Source: Anthropogastromicrobium chipingensis_A (lineage in GTDB: Bacteria; Bacillota; Clostridia; Lachnospirales; Lachnospiraceae). From it: a stretch of 64,000 nt of DNA. How positions within the stretch are numbered: position 1 is the stretch's first letter; each line of letters opens with the position of its first letter. The stretch lies in the NCBI GenBank assembly GCA_963605535.1, contig CAVCXB010000003.1, forward strand, positions 1 to 64,000, in the 5' to 3' direction. Below are positions 34,401 through 41,791 of the stretch, one piece after another. The notes beneath the pieces were generated by a model. It did not search any database. It saw nothing but the letters and a program-made list of their open reading frames with translations, and had not been told where the DNA came from. The translations under genes were made by a program, and so were the position numbers.

Positions 34401-34563
34401 GACGTACGTACTCGGAACGCTGCTTCTCCTCGGGAAGGCTCCGCATGTTCTGGAGGGCGACATCATAGCTCTCGAGAACGGAAGAGGGGACTTCTTTGTG
34501 CAGATACTGTACGTATCTATTCAACGTATGAAGGAACTGCGAGAATTTCAATGTGTATGACAT
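31489..34563 (-). CDS. Very large phage protein with basic tail (1024 aa)
   Basis: Not recognised. N-terminal helical domain (1-75); a long Ser/Pro/Thr/Asp-rich disordered region (about 75-290); a large mixed domain (about 290-760) containing YHRHFRRTYTSTVYSNYHGI and a run of basic helices; a second helical part (760-900); and a Lys/Ala/Pro-rich tail with KTAKPAKTAKPAKTDK that could bind DNA or RNA. GC content is high, with G/C-ending codons. Its size and linkers suit a virion or injected protein, but no structural family is visible. No good promoter was found; the start abuts the non-coding region at 34.6 kb. Confidence 0.65.
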   Translation of the reverse strand: MSYTLKFSQFLHTLNRYVQYLHKEVPSSVLESYDVALQNMRSLPEEKQRSEYVRLVSDLTPLFVECQSAIAESLSSDSAELEIPTPFASAPHTSISAHPSPSSPSSSPALAPACAGAQDGTETEETPSKSSSKSSSGPSVPSSFTVDALRERISHVEIDPGESYAVAHNPPIGTPIHPSPASTPAVESFSPSSTASSVESSPLCRSSADDVHRSVHQSEHDVYGTSEHDTYQDDVEFDEDGDCVDFGYVLDDDQETPAGIPTSDPETGQTPGFGDAVASGALPGSLASLDEAISSIDSYHRHFRRTYTSTVYSNYHGICANPEHLIFNRPAETIDEAIRIRPVDVYCYLDNISEDAMKALMSMLLSLDRRRLAYNEFPLLMQWFRSRKRLYSIRNLSERDGRYRSGGIPLDDCFTVGDDNLHHRADINRRTYGNYRRKEIVAVMEALFGHDDTWSGYEELDERDIVNWNREFNTPGTFAVDGRKRRAVLSKEQILRHRQAATYLAASNLAYAHRITSREYDMAYDDKKKNSMPPSVHSVITYNERIESLNELFVPAELRRPITFVGGETDKIPYADRRKLIGDLALLSMDDKLLGKDLSMLSDGEVIKLYHLTESDTSAIVDALDMLPKKNVIALYYRLLCMSLDGRLADIRMRRYDETNRKMIEFDNLALQCVLNLCGENELDSFASKYRIAMGMFVNEYAKRALGTDRDILEIQIPPQGLMAEDSHRIAVAFSAISSMHAMQQVNDSVPALNGQLPWDPILDAAYDPRDAVRDYSKLDSASLAKLYSEPIGKPLDDEADMTVSPSAVDGAASALTDIDAPIDISKHYDMDTLELLSEFSGEFRRIYMGIERSGAFASLPQHTAESIRSLADRIAAFSSKVGMYKTAMESDADRKYEEGERIYSEEPRDVAKFSTGKGKIRLTEEDVLDGRIRHTRVKDDPDWDPVKRCYRPGTKIGRKAAAKEKLKAEKARKAARKSSGSSVKTAKPAKTAKPAKTDKYVKPCGKPVLSTLKQPKPAKPSGK

Positions 34564-34976
34564 GTGTTTTTAATCCTTAATGCGATTATATCATACACGA
34601 AAAATGACAAAAATTCCACCATATTGAAATTTAATATAAATTTTATGTGAAAATATTTTTTGACATTTGTCCAATAAAATAAAAATTTTTGCAAAAATTT
34701 CACGTGAAATTGTCGAAAAAGTGAAAGTTACACAAAATAATCTTTTGTAAACATAAAAATGCGCACAAATGAGCATGCAAAAATGAGCACAAATGAGCAA
34801 ATGACATTGCAAAAATGATTTTCCCAAAAAGACCCGCCATCGTCAAAAAATAACTTTTGAGCAGCGAGTCTATTTTTGAGCGATTGTGAAATACTTTGCA
34901 TTTGTCGAATATTTTTAATACGTACTGACGTCAGTCTCAACTAACCAAATATAGCACTTTTATAGCAAAATGACTT
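34564..34976. other. AT-rich non-coding DNA, left part of the origin-like region
   Basis: No convincing gene. It contains a run of AAATGAGCAC-like 10-bp units (about 34757-34805), the palindrome-like GCAAAAATTT-type A/T stretches, and TTGACATTTG on the plus strand near 34658 without a matching -10 box. The short minus-strand frames here are read out of the repeats. Confidence 0.55.
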
Positions 34977-35023
34977 TAAGATATATATAATACACATGAG
35001 TAGTGTGTATTATATATATCTTA
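34977..35023. repeat. Perfect 20-bp inverted repeat, 7-nt loop (copy 1)
   Basis: Arms TAAGATATATATAATACACA and its exact complement (34977-34996, 35004-35023) around TGAGTAG. Flanking T-runs are too weak for a terminator on either strand. Confidence 0.95.
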
Positions 35024-35103
35024 TTCAATTTTACCTCCAACCCCACTCAAAAAATAAAGTTGTCAGTTTTTATTCAAAATTTGAAAAATTAATTTTTGCA
35101 TTG

Positions 35104-35150
35104 TACTTAAATGTAAAAAAGTAATATTCTTACTTTTTTACATTTAAGTA
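35104..35150. repeat. Perfect 20-bp inverted repeat, 7-nt loop (copy 2)
   Basis: Arms TACTTAAATGTAAAAAAGTA and its exact complement (35104-35123, 35131-35150) around ATATTCT. It has exactly the same geometry as copy 1 (20-7-20) but a different sequence. Confidence 0.95.
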
Positions 35151-35349
35151 ACACATCATTTCGAAAAAGTCAATAAAATTCATAAAAAACCCCGAAAAAG
35201 CACCATTCGGAGAGACTGTCTGCCGGTATAAATAATACAAGTATTACTACGTAATACTGTATATTTATCGCCTTATTTGACATCTGTCAATTATCGAAGT
35301 TTTGCGAAGAAGCGCCGAAACACTCTTAGAATTATTATATAATTCTACT

Positions 35350-36110
35350 AGGGTCGATTTTGGATATCAAAGCTATATTTTGATATAAACATGTATATAT
35401 TTCATATATACATGTTTACCTTTGGGAAATTTTGACGTTTTGGATCGCTCTTATACTTCGTATAGATTTTTTAAAAAAAGATTTTTTATTATTTTTTTCA
35501 AGTTACAGCAGGAAAAAAAAAAAAAAAAGAAAATAAACGTGCAATAAATGTGTAGTGATTCGGCGAAAACCAACAACTTTCCGAAAAATCGAACCCTAAT
35601 ACCCTTTAGGGTATATAGCGATCCAAAACCGCAAAAAACCTCAAAGGTAAACATGTATATGTTTAATACGCTGGAAAGCTTTGATATCCGGATTTCGGCC
35701 AAAAGCGCACTCCTACCGTAGGTAGACTGCAAGAAATCGGCCTATCGACACAGGGTGGGGGTATACATCCAGCCTCACGTAGTATATAATATATACAAGT
35801 ATATTTAATATACAGCGTGAGAGCCGACCTTCCCGTACAGAAAACGCCTTCCCACACGTAGGGCAACGCACCGCAGAACCCCCAAAACCCTCCAGGACGC
35901 ACAGAAATGGCCTTTCTAGCCCTTCCGTCGTCTTCCGTGGGAAAATATTCAGGTGAAGAATTTCCGAGCCTCCTAGGGCCATTTCTGTGAGTGTGAGGGC
36001 AAACCGCCCCAGAATCCATCCACACCCCACTGTCGAGTGTTCCGAGCCTTTCGGACGCGGATTCCATCCGTCAGTCCGGCGAGTCCTCCCTCGTACGCTG
36101 GCGCGCCAAA
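35350..36110 (+). ncRNA. Putative large ornate non-coding RNA
   Basis: Nested long-range helices: GGATATCAAAGCT 35362-35374 with 35677-35689; ACATGTTTACCTTTG 35410-35424 with 35642-35656; GTTTTGGATCGCT 35437-35449 with 35617-35629. Then TCGGC/GCCGA (35737/35823) stacks on CTCACG/CGTGAG (35774/35816), enclosing two palindromic hairpins. CACAGAAATGGCC 35900-35912 pairs with 35977-35989 and continues into CTAG/CTAG and CCCTC/GAGGG. GAATCC/GGATTC (36012/36059) encloses two small hairpins. No gene fits. This resembles the GOLLD/ROOL class of large phage RNAs in style, though I cannot match a consensus. The strand is inferred from the terminator at 36373. No good promoter was found. Confidence 0.6.
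35774..35821. repeat. Y-shaped inverted-repeat cluster
   Basis: An outer stem CTCACG/CGTGAG encloses two self-complementary hairpins, GTATATAATATATAC (35782-35796) and GTATATTTAATATAC (35799-35813), like a three-way junction. Confidence 0.85.
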
Positions 36111-36213
36111 GGAAAGTTAATATCCCTTCAGAAAGAAAAAAGAGTTTCCCTTCTGATGAAACGAAAAGACGGGATGTGACATCTGTAACCGAGCGAAAGC
36201 CATGCAAATCCGT

Positions 36214-36312
36214 GAGCACAAATGAACAGAAATGAACACAAATGAACACAAATGAACATGAAATAATCAAAAATGCAATGTGCGCAAATGCGCAAAATGA
36301 GCAAAAATGAAC
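36214..36312 (+). repeat. 10-bp iteron-like repeats
   Basis: AATGAACA(C/G)A occurs four times with an exact 10-bp period (36221-36260), preceded by GAGCACA and followed by diverged copies to about 36312. Similar AAATGAGCAC units lie at 34757-34805 in the same orientation, at the other end of the non-coding region. Confidence 0.8.
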
Positions 36313-36372
36313 ATGTTCGGAGCTTAATTTTGATTTACAAATCGAACAAAACTGTAACACGAGATTTTCAAT

Positions 36373-36402
36373 AAAAAAGCCCTTTCAAAGGAGGGCTTTT
36401 TT
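36373..36402. terminator. Bidirectional terminator
   Basis: AAAAAAGCCCT / AGGGCTTTTTT with an 8-nt loop. It ends the leftward gene at 36407 and could end a rightward RNA from the non-coding region. Confidence 0.88.
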
Positions 36403-36406
36403 CGTG

Positions 36407-37426
36407 TTACATGAAGTGTTTCATGGCCTCATTTCGGTCAACATAATACGTACTGTTGAGGTCTTTGTCAGGGTCGAATACGTACTCGTCAAGGTGCAAT
36501 TTGCCGTCTGCGTACTCGACTTTCGACGCGTGCCGGATACGTATTCCTGGGGCGGAGTACCAATAGTCTTTATAGATTCTATGTGTTGCCGCCGGGGTGT
36601 TGCTGTCTGATCCGTTCTGCTCATTGACCTCTCTGTACGTATTGCCGGATGCTGTTGTGTACGTAGACGATCCAGCGACGATGTCAAACAGGCTTTCGAT
36701 TCTTGTATCGCAGTGTTCAGGGTCGGTGCAGTCGATGATCTTTCTCGGCTGGTCTGGAACCTCTTCGGCATCAGCCAATCCGGCGAGACGTGAATTGAGT
36801 CCGAGATTGAATGACTGCACACCGATGTCAGGTGCTGCACGCACGACATCGACGGGCGTCGATCCTCTCAGCACGAACACCTTCCCATTCCGGTCACGGA
36901 ACTCCGCTGCGTACTGGTACGTAGCCGGCGTGTCGCCGGCATGGTCTCTCTCGCCATGCATCTCTTTCGTGTTGCTTGAGCAGCTGTCGATGTACGTAAT
37001 CTCGTAATCCTCGTCCAGAACTCTGCTGAGAAGCTGGGGGTAATCGATGAGCGCTCCCCTGTTGTATAGGCTGTATACGTATTCGAGGAACTCGTGTACG
37101 CACAGGATCGTGATCTTCTTCTGCGGCATGGGTGATACGACCATCACGTTGCATCTCGTACCCTCCGGATTCCTGCAGTCGGCCTGGCATAGATACCAGT
37201 AGATCATCGACCCTGCTGGAACGAGGATGTCATCCTCTCCGCACGGCGCATCCATTGAGCTGCGCTTGATGTAGATATCACGGCAGACCCATAGCGACTG
37301 CGGGAACTTTCCAAGCATGTCTACGTACTCATGCATACGATTCCAATCCTCGCCGCCATCATAGAACCATCTGTCGATTTCTTTGTACATGTCCTGCCGA
37401 AGCAGGGTGTTTTCCTGTTTTGCCAT
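36407..37426 (-). CDS. Phage protein of unknown function (339 aa)
   Basis: Not recognised. Start at ATG 37426 (MAKQENTLLRQDMYKEIDRW) with AAGGAG 9 nt upstream. The N-terminal half has many Cys (VCRDIYIKRSSMDAPCGEDD ... CQADCRNPEGTRC) and a helix VHEFLEYVYSLYNRG. The C-terminal half is beta-rich (HRIYKDYWYSAPGIRIRHAS). It is the last gene of the leftward early-type array and lies behind its own TTGACATTTGG element. Confidence 0.6.
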   Translation of the reverse strand: MAKQENTLLRQDMYKEIDRWFYDGGEDWNRMHEYVDMLGKFPQSLWVCRDIYIKRSSMDAPCGEDDILVPAGSMIYWYLCQADCRNPEGTRCNVMVVSPMPQKKITILCVHEFLEYVYSLYNRGALIDYPQLLSRVLDEDYEITYIDSCSSNTKEMHGERDHAGDTPATYQYAAEFRDRNGKVFVLRGSTPVDVVRAAPDIGVQSFNLGLNSRLAGLADAEEVPDQPRKIIDCTDPEHCDTRIESLFDIVAGSSTYTTASGNTYREVNEQNGSDSNTPAATHRIYKDYWYSAPGIRIRHASKVEYADGKLHLDEYVFDPDKDLNSTYYVDRNEAMKHFM

Positions 37427-37456
37427 TCTGTCAATCTCCTTTTTCCATCCGCCATT

Positions 37457-37475
37457 ATTATATACCAAATGTCAA
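37457..37475 (-). promoter_or_regulatory. Atypical TTGACATTTGG element
   Basis: Minus strand TTGACATTTGG (37475 leftward) follows a terminator as elsewhere, but TATAAT comes only 7 bp after it. No -10 box is present at 17 bp, so the real promoter geometry is unclear (TGGTATATA could act as an extended -10). Confidence 0.45.
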
Positions 37476-37503
37476 CAAAAGAAAAGGGGTATCTCTACCC
37501 CTT
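37476..37503 (-). terminator. Terminator
   Basis: AAGGGGTA / TACCCCTT with a 4-nt loop, then TTCTTTTG on the minus strand. It overlaps the last codons of the gene ending at 37495. Confidence 0.82.
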
Positions 37504-37989
37504 CGTCTTATAGCGTCTTTCGATCTTTAGCATATATCTTATGCGATGATACGTACTGCCGCTGGCTTGATGGACTGTCGTCGACTTGATGATTCGATCG
37601 AACGTCATGCCATTGAACGAAAGAAGCGCATGTACGCATTCTGCGGGATCTGAATGAATCTTCGCGCATCTGGATTCGTCCAGCACATAGATGCGCATGA
37701 ACTCCTCCAATACGCACAGCATCTTGGATTTATCGCTGATATACAAATCGAAGTATCCCAGCACGTCGACATACGGATCGAATGTCGGCGGCATCTTGTG
37801 CTTGGTGCCGTAGAGATCCTGCATCCAATCCTCGCTCAGCGCTTCACGGATGTAGAATCTTATGTACGTATCATCAATCAATTTGCATGAGATGGTTATA
37901 CGTACTGGATAGAATCCATCGGTTGTGCGAATGATTCCACACAGGTTATCATCATTGATGGATGATGTATATCTTTCCATGAAGAACAT
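37495..37989 (-). CDS. DGYYP-family phage protein (164 aa)
   Basis: It contains IIRTTDGFYPVRITISCKLI near the N-terminus, the signature (DG-[YF]-YP-x-R-I) shared with genes at 37991, 38516, 39634 and 40155. The C-terminus is basic (RIRYMLKIERRYKTKG). The family resembles in outline small phage beta-barrel proteins of the DUF669 kind (a G-x-Y motif then alternating strands), but this is a guess. Function unknown. Confidence 0.55.
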   Translation of the reverse strand: MFFMERYTSSINDDNLCGIIRTTDGFYPVRITISCKLIDDTYIRFYIREALSEDWMQDLYGTKHKMPPTFDPYVDVLGYFDLYISDKSKMLCVLEEFMRIYVLDESRCAKIHSDPAECVHALLSFNGMTFDRIIKSTTVHQASGSTYHRIRYMLKIERRYKTKG

Positions 37990-37990
37990 C

Positions 37991-38497
37991 TTACTTGTCT
38001 TCTTTCACCGGAAGCACGTTGAACGCGCCATCCTTATCCGGTACATCGACATTCAACACAGCTTCATCGAAATCCTGATTACCTTCAACAACGCCGCACA
38101 CTGTGGGAAAGATTTCTTTTAGCTTTTCGGCGAGGATCTTTGCGCACTCGTCTATTCGGCTGCGAAGCTCGCTCTGTACGCATTCCTTGAACTCCTTCCA
38201 TGGCGATTCATCGCATGGGATGACATCATCCCCGCAGCGAAGCTCGGAGTTCCCAATCGACTTCCTGTCGCCGACGAGGGTGAGTGTGATGGTTGGGCAG
38301 CCTTCTGCATCGAGCTTGAGGCATCCACGTGCCGTAGGCACGCATCCGTTGAGCTCAACATCGATAATCGGGTAGAACCCGAACGCCTCGTCAAGCAGCA
38401 TGTCCTTCGATATGCTGATGTCGAAGCTTCTTGAATCTGATTCCTCGCTGGCTTTGCTTGGGGCAATCTGCAGTACGTATTTCGAATAATCTGTCAT
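37991..38497 (-). CDS. Divergent DGYYP-family protein (168 aa)
   Basis: The middle reads LLDEAFGFYPIIDVELNGCV, a degenerate form of the DGYYP signature, followed by a beta-rich part and a helix ELRSRIDECAKILAEKLKEI. It sits 1 bp from the downstream gene. Membership is inferred from the motif and from neighbouring paralogues. Confidence 0.5.
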   Translation of the reverse strand: MTDYSKYVLQIAPSKASEESDSRSFDISISKDMLLDEAFGFYPIIDVELNGCVPTARGCLKLDAEGCPTITLTLVGDRKSIGNSELRCGDDVIPCDESPWKEFKECVQSELRSRIDECAKILAEKLKEIFPTVCGVVEGNQDFDEAVLNVDVPDKDGAFNVLPVKEDK

Positions 38498-38515
38498 AGT
38501 TTCAATTTATCCTTT

Positions 38516-39637
38516 CTATTCTATCGGCTTCATCTTATTGACGTCCGGAAGATTGCATGCCTTCGCTTCGGTCTCATCGACAACGCTGTATTTCCTGTAC
38601 GTAGTGATGCCATCCGTCATCCTGATACTCTTCATCCAGAATCTGATCTCATGGGATCTGTAATCATTCAGGCGCTGTACGTATTCATCACGTGGCATGT
38701 CCATACGTACTGGATTCATGTCACCGGCCATCTGAGCCAAATCACGCATCATATGGAATCGGGACCTGATGTCATTGTTCCTGAGTACGTACGGACTGTC
38801 TTCGCAAATCCAATATGTGTTCGCAATCTTGCGTCCATTGAAGTCGATTCCGTTGCCGAGCGCTGCACGCTTCAGGGTGATTCTCGTCTGCGTCTTCTGG
38901 AATTCCAATTCGATCTTAAGCCGGATGGGGTAGTATCCATCCTGGCTGAATGCCGGATCGCATACGGCGAGTTCCCTGAGTGGTGGAATATCAAATAGAT
39001 TTTCCTCTGTATTCACATACATATCAAGGGCAGAATCGAGCCTGGATGCCGTCTCTGCGTCGACGATGTCTCGGTAGAGGCCATCAACACGTAGCTGCAG
39101 ATTGTCTTGCGGCAAGGTGATGTGCCCGTGCTGTACGTAGAGCCAGCATGCCTTTCCAACAAGAACGTCTCTCAGTTCCTGATTTATCAGTCCAGCATCA
39201 AGCTCACTCTGCGGGATGTACTCGAACGGATTTCTATACGTACTGTCAATGAGCTTCAGGCGCCTGAGATTCTCGAAGCATGAGTTCCACGGCGACGCCT
39301 TGATGTACGTAGTGATGGTGAGCGCCTTTCCCCCATTGATTATCCTGTACGTATCACCAGCCGAGAAATCCTTGCTCAGCACAATCGGACTTGCCTTGAG
39401 GATGATTTGATTCATCGCTCCGAAGTGGCGCATTCCGATATGATAAACACTGCTGTCAACGGCTGATATGACATCCTTGATGATGCAATGGTAATATCCG
39501 TCTATCAGCCTGTCGTCCTGATACATCATTCTGCTGACGAGGAATTTCTTTGCGAATCGACATCCCCATTCCTGGATTGATCGGAGGAGGTCGTCCCTCA
39601 TCTCCTTCTCTTTTCCTGCGAATTCCTCCGTCGTCAT
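38516..39637 (-). CDS. Double-domain DGYYP-family protein (373 aa)
   Basis: Two copies of the family signature: RLIDGYYHCIIKDVI (about 43-57) and SQDGYYPIRLKIELEFQ (about 238-254). The second is followed by NGIDFNGRKIANTYW and the family's end motif TTYRKYSVVDETEAKA ... NLPDVNK. It looks like an internal duplication. It overlaps the next gene by 4 bp. Function unknown. Confidence 0.58.
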   Translation of the reverse strand: MTTEEFAGKEKEMRDDLLRSIQEWGCRFAKKFLVSRMMYQDDRLIDGYYHCIIKDVISAVDSSVYHIGMRHFGAMNQIILKASPIVLSKDFSAGDTYRIINGGKALTITTYIKASPWNSCFENLRRLKLIDSTYRNPFEYIPQSELDAGLINQELRDVLVGKACWLYVQHGHITLPQDNLQLRVDGLYRDIVDAETASRLDSALDMYVNTEENLFDIPPLRELAVCDPAFSQDGYYPIRLKIELEFQKTQTRITLKRAALGNGIDFNGRKIANTYWICEDSPYVLRNNDIRSRFHMMRDLAQMAGDMNPVRMDMPRDEYVQRLNDYRSHEIRFWMKSIRMTDGITTYRKYSVVDETEAKACNLPDVNKMKPIE

Positions 39638-40158
39638 AAGTTGATCTCCGGCAATCCAAGCTTATCTGCGCATGACTTCGGTACGTAATCGAACCATGTT
39701 ACGTATCCATCCGGCTTCTCGATGGTTTTGATGCGTATATAGAACTTCATACGTATATTCTTCGCCAGGCTGCGGCTGAGCTCATCCACATCACCTTTGG
39801 TTACGGTGCGGTTCTGGAAATGGGTGCGTATGTCCTGAATGAACTCCATGCTGTCTTTGGTATTCGCATTGGTGCCATACGTTGCGATGGTGTTGATGTC
39901 TTTGATTAGAATGTCGAACATGCTCTGATTCGGATGAAGGATGCGTATCTTATCGATTATGCGATTCCCGTAGTTGCTGATGACATTGCCGAAGAGATCG
40001 ATTCCATCGCCAAGGATACGTACTGTTTCGGTGACCATCGGCTTGTGGCTGCCTGAGACACCGCATCTTGCCATATACAGAACGGCAGGATAGTATCCGT
40101 CGATGATCGGATTTGTTTCCACTTCCGGAAACCTATGCGTGCTGAAATGCTCTATCAT
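39634..40158 (-). CDS. DGYYP-family protein (174 aa)
   Basis: IIDGYYPAVLYMARCG at the start, RILGDGIDLFGNVIS in the middle, and an end block YVTWFDYVPKSCADKLGLPE. These three blocks occur in the same order in the two neighbours. It is coupled to both by 4-bp overlaps. Confidence 0.6.
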   Translation of the reverse strand: MIEHFSTHRFPEVETNPIIDGYYPAVLYMARCGVSGSHKPMVTETVRILGDGIDLFGNVISNYGNRIIDKIRILHPNQSMFDILIKDINTIATYGTNANTKDSMEFIQDIRTHFQNRTVTKGDVDELSRSLAKNIRMKFYIRIKTIEKPDGYVTWFDYVPKSCADKLGLPEINL

Positions 40159-40697
40159 GATCTGTTCAATTCCTCCAGTCCCAGCGCCTTCACATCCTCA
40201 TGTTTGACATACTCATACACTGTCTTGTACGTATTGGGCAGTTCAACCGTCGTGATACGTACATAGAAGACAGTCTCGATTCCGCCGATTCTACACTGTG
40301 CAAACGTTTTGATCGCGGAATCGGGCATGATGATGTCCGCTGCTATATGACGGATATTGAGATATTTATCATGGTCGGGCTCATACATCGCGATGCAGAC
40401 GAGATGATCGTATAGCCTATAGTCTATTCTTTCATCATCTCCGTCATTGATTCCGAAGGTCTTGCCGATGCAGTCGACATCGGGAATCTTGTTTCCGTGG
40501 AAATCAATTCCCTGCCCGACGATGCGCAATTTCTCGACAATGGCGATGTGCCCCGTCTGTTTGATCGTACATATCGACGCGCCAACAATGCGACACGGAT
40601 AGTATCCGTCAGTGATGTGGTATGGATTGATGTCATGTGTGTGCAGGGTGGCGTTCCTGATGCCTTTTGACAAATCATCGTACATGTGGCTGGACAT
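40155..40697 (-). CDS. DGYYP-family protein (180 aa)
   Basis: HITDGYYPCRIVGASI (after a short N-terminal helix), RIVGQGIDFHGNKIPD, and the end block YKTVYEYVKHEDVKALGLEE. It is closest to the gene at 39634; the tandem arrangement implies duplication. Function unknown. Confidence 0.6.
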   Translation of the reverse strand: MSSHMYDDLSKGIRNATLHTHDINPYHITDGYYPCRIVGASICTIKQTGHIAIVEKLRIVGQGIDFHGNKIPDVDCIGKTFGINDGDDERIDYRLYDHLVCIAMYEPDHDKYLNIRHIAADIIMPDSAIKTFAQCRIGGIETVFYVRITTVELPNTYKTVYEYVKHEDVKALGLEELNRS

Positions 40698-40724
40698 AGC
40701 TGATTCTCCTTTCCATTCTGATTC

Positions 40725-40976
40725 CTACTCGAAGTCGTACGTACGGCAGTCTTTCCTGAACTGATTCGAATCTTTGCCGGTAATCATACGTACTGCTTCA
40801 TCCATATCATCTGTCGGCACTTCATACGTACAGCCGAATCCGACGCTGTCGTAATACACGACTGTCTTTCCATCCCAGCACTGCGATGGCGAATAGCTGC
40901 AATAGCTCCTATCCACCTTTGCATTGAGCTTCGCACGAAGCTCCTCGAGAATTCTCATCTTTGCTTCTTCTGTCAT
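40725..40976 (-). CDS. Small phage protein (83 aa)
   Basis: Start at ATG 40976 (MTEEAKMRILEELRAKLNAK), with GGAGG upstream; the longer frame runs back through the previous gene. A helical start is followed by a Cys/Tyr-rich part (DRSYCSYSPSQCWDGKTVVY). Function unknown. Confidence 0.55.
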   Translation of the reverse strand: MTEEAKMRILEELRAKLNAKVDRSYCSYSPSQCWDGKTVVYYDSVGFGCTYEVPTDDMDEAVRMITGKDSNQFRKDCRTYDFE

Positions 40977-40978
40977 TT

Positions 40979-41560
40979 CTAATTGTCCTCCAAGAGCTTT
41001 TGCTGTGCGTATCGGATGATCGCAATCCAGCACAGGAAATGTTCCTTCAGTTTCCATCCCCAGCGCTGGGCGAGTTCCCACACGTCCGGGTCGATGATAT
41101 CAGCTATCAAATTGACGAACTCTATCGCCGAGGTCGTGCCATCGACTTCCTCGAGGCTCCCTTCGACATCCTCGTCATCCCAGGCATCACCGACGGTATT
41201 CCTATTGATGCTGTTCTCTTTGAAGTATTCCTTCACATCCTCGATGAATTTCCCGGGGTCGAACTCATATGGCTCTCCGGCCTCAACCTTTTCCGCGATG
41301 TAATCGGCGTTGAACTCTCGGGTTCCGATGTCTTCCAGATAGACATGCCACCAGTTCTTGCCAAGCACATACGTACTGTAATCGCCATAGCAGAGAATCT
41401 TATACTGATTCCCCTTCTCGATGACATCGATATATGATGTATACGCTCCATACTTGAACACGATATTCGTCATGTTTCCTTGCTTATCCAGTACGTACTG
41501 AACAGTGGCACCATTCTTCTTGAACGTCTCTGTCAGTTCTTCAATGCAATCCATTGCCAT
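40979..41560 (-). CDS. Phage protein of unknown function (193 aa)
   Basis: Not recognised. Start at ATG 41560 (MAMDCIEELTETFKKNGATV), with AAGGAGAAG upstream. A beta-rich first half (YGAYTSYIDVIEKGNQYKIL) is followed by an acidic stretch (GDAWDDEDVEGSLEEVDG) and a helical end. Confidence 0.58.
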   Translation of the reverse strand: MAMDCIEELTETFKKNGATVQYVLDKQGNMTNIVFKYGAYTSYIDVIEKGNQYKILCYGDYSTYVLGKNWWHVYLEDIGTREFNADYIAEKVEAGEPYEFDPGKFIEDVKEYFKENSINRNTVGDAWDDEDVEGSLEEVDGTTSAIEFVNLIADIIDPDVWELAQRWGWKLKEHFLCWIAIIRYAQQKLLEDN

Positions 41561-41717
41561 CTTTCTTCTCCTTTTCCAATACATACAAGTACTCTTTTTC
41601 CGTGAGCTCGACGATGTACGTGATTTCCTTCACATGCTTCTTCACATCGAACTCATGATACGGACCGAATGATTCCCATACAGTCTTTCTTCTGTGTCTG
41701 ATTTTAAGCGTCTTCAT
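41541..41717 (-). CDS. Short basic phage protein (58 aa)
   Basis: Begins MKTLKIRHRRKTVWESFGPY and ends in a Lys/Glu-rich helix. AGAAAGGAAA lies upstream. It overlaps the downstream gene by 20 bp and fills an otherwise empty gap. Function unknown. Confidence 0.5.
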   Translation of the reverse strand: MKTLKIRHRRKTVWESFGPYHEFDVKKHVKEITYIVELTEKEYLYVLEKEKKDGNGLH

Positions 41718-41748
41718 CTTATTTCCTTTCTATACGTAATGCCTTCCT

Positions 41749-41775
41749 CCTGGCTGCGCCCGATGGCGCACCAGG
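41749..41775 (-). other. Intercistronic hairpin
   Basis: CCTGG-TGCGCC / GGCGCA-CCAGG with a 4-nt loop and no T-run, between a stop codon and the next ribosome-binding site. It is flanked by TACGTA on both sides. One of a set of similar hairpins in the early array. Confidence 0.75.
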
Positions 41776-41791
41776 ATTTGGGCTATACGTA

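Noticed and set aside
34591..34940. Short leftward frames (70-78 codons) rich in Phe, Cys and His
   Set aside because: They translate the AAATGAGCAC repeats and A/T tracts; no start signals.
35451..36360. Leftward frames of 93-215 codons in the non-coding region
   Set aside because: Phe/Cys/His-rich readings of repeats and hairpin arms, with no ribosome-binding site.
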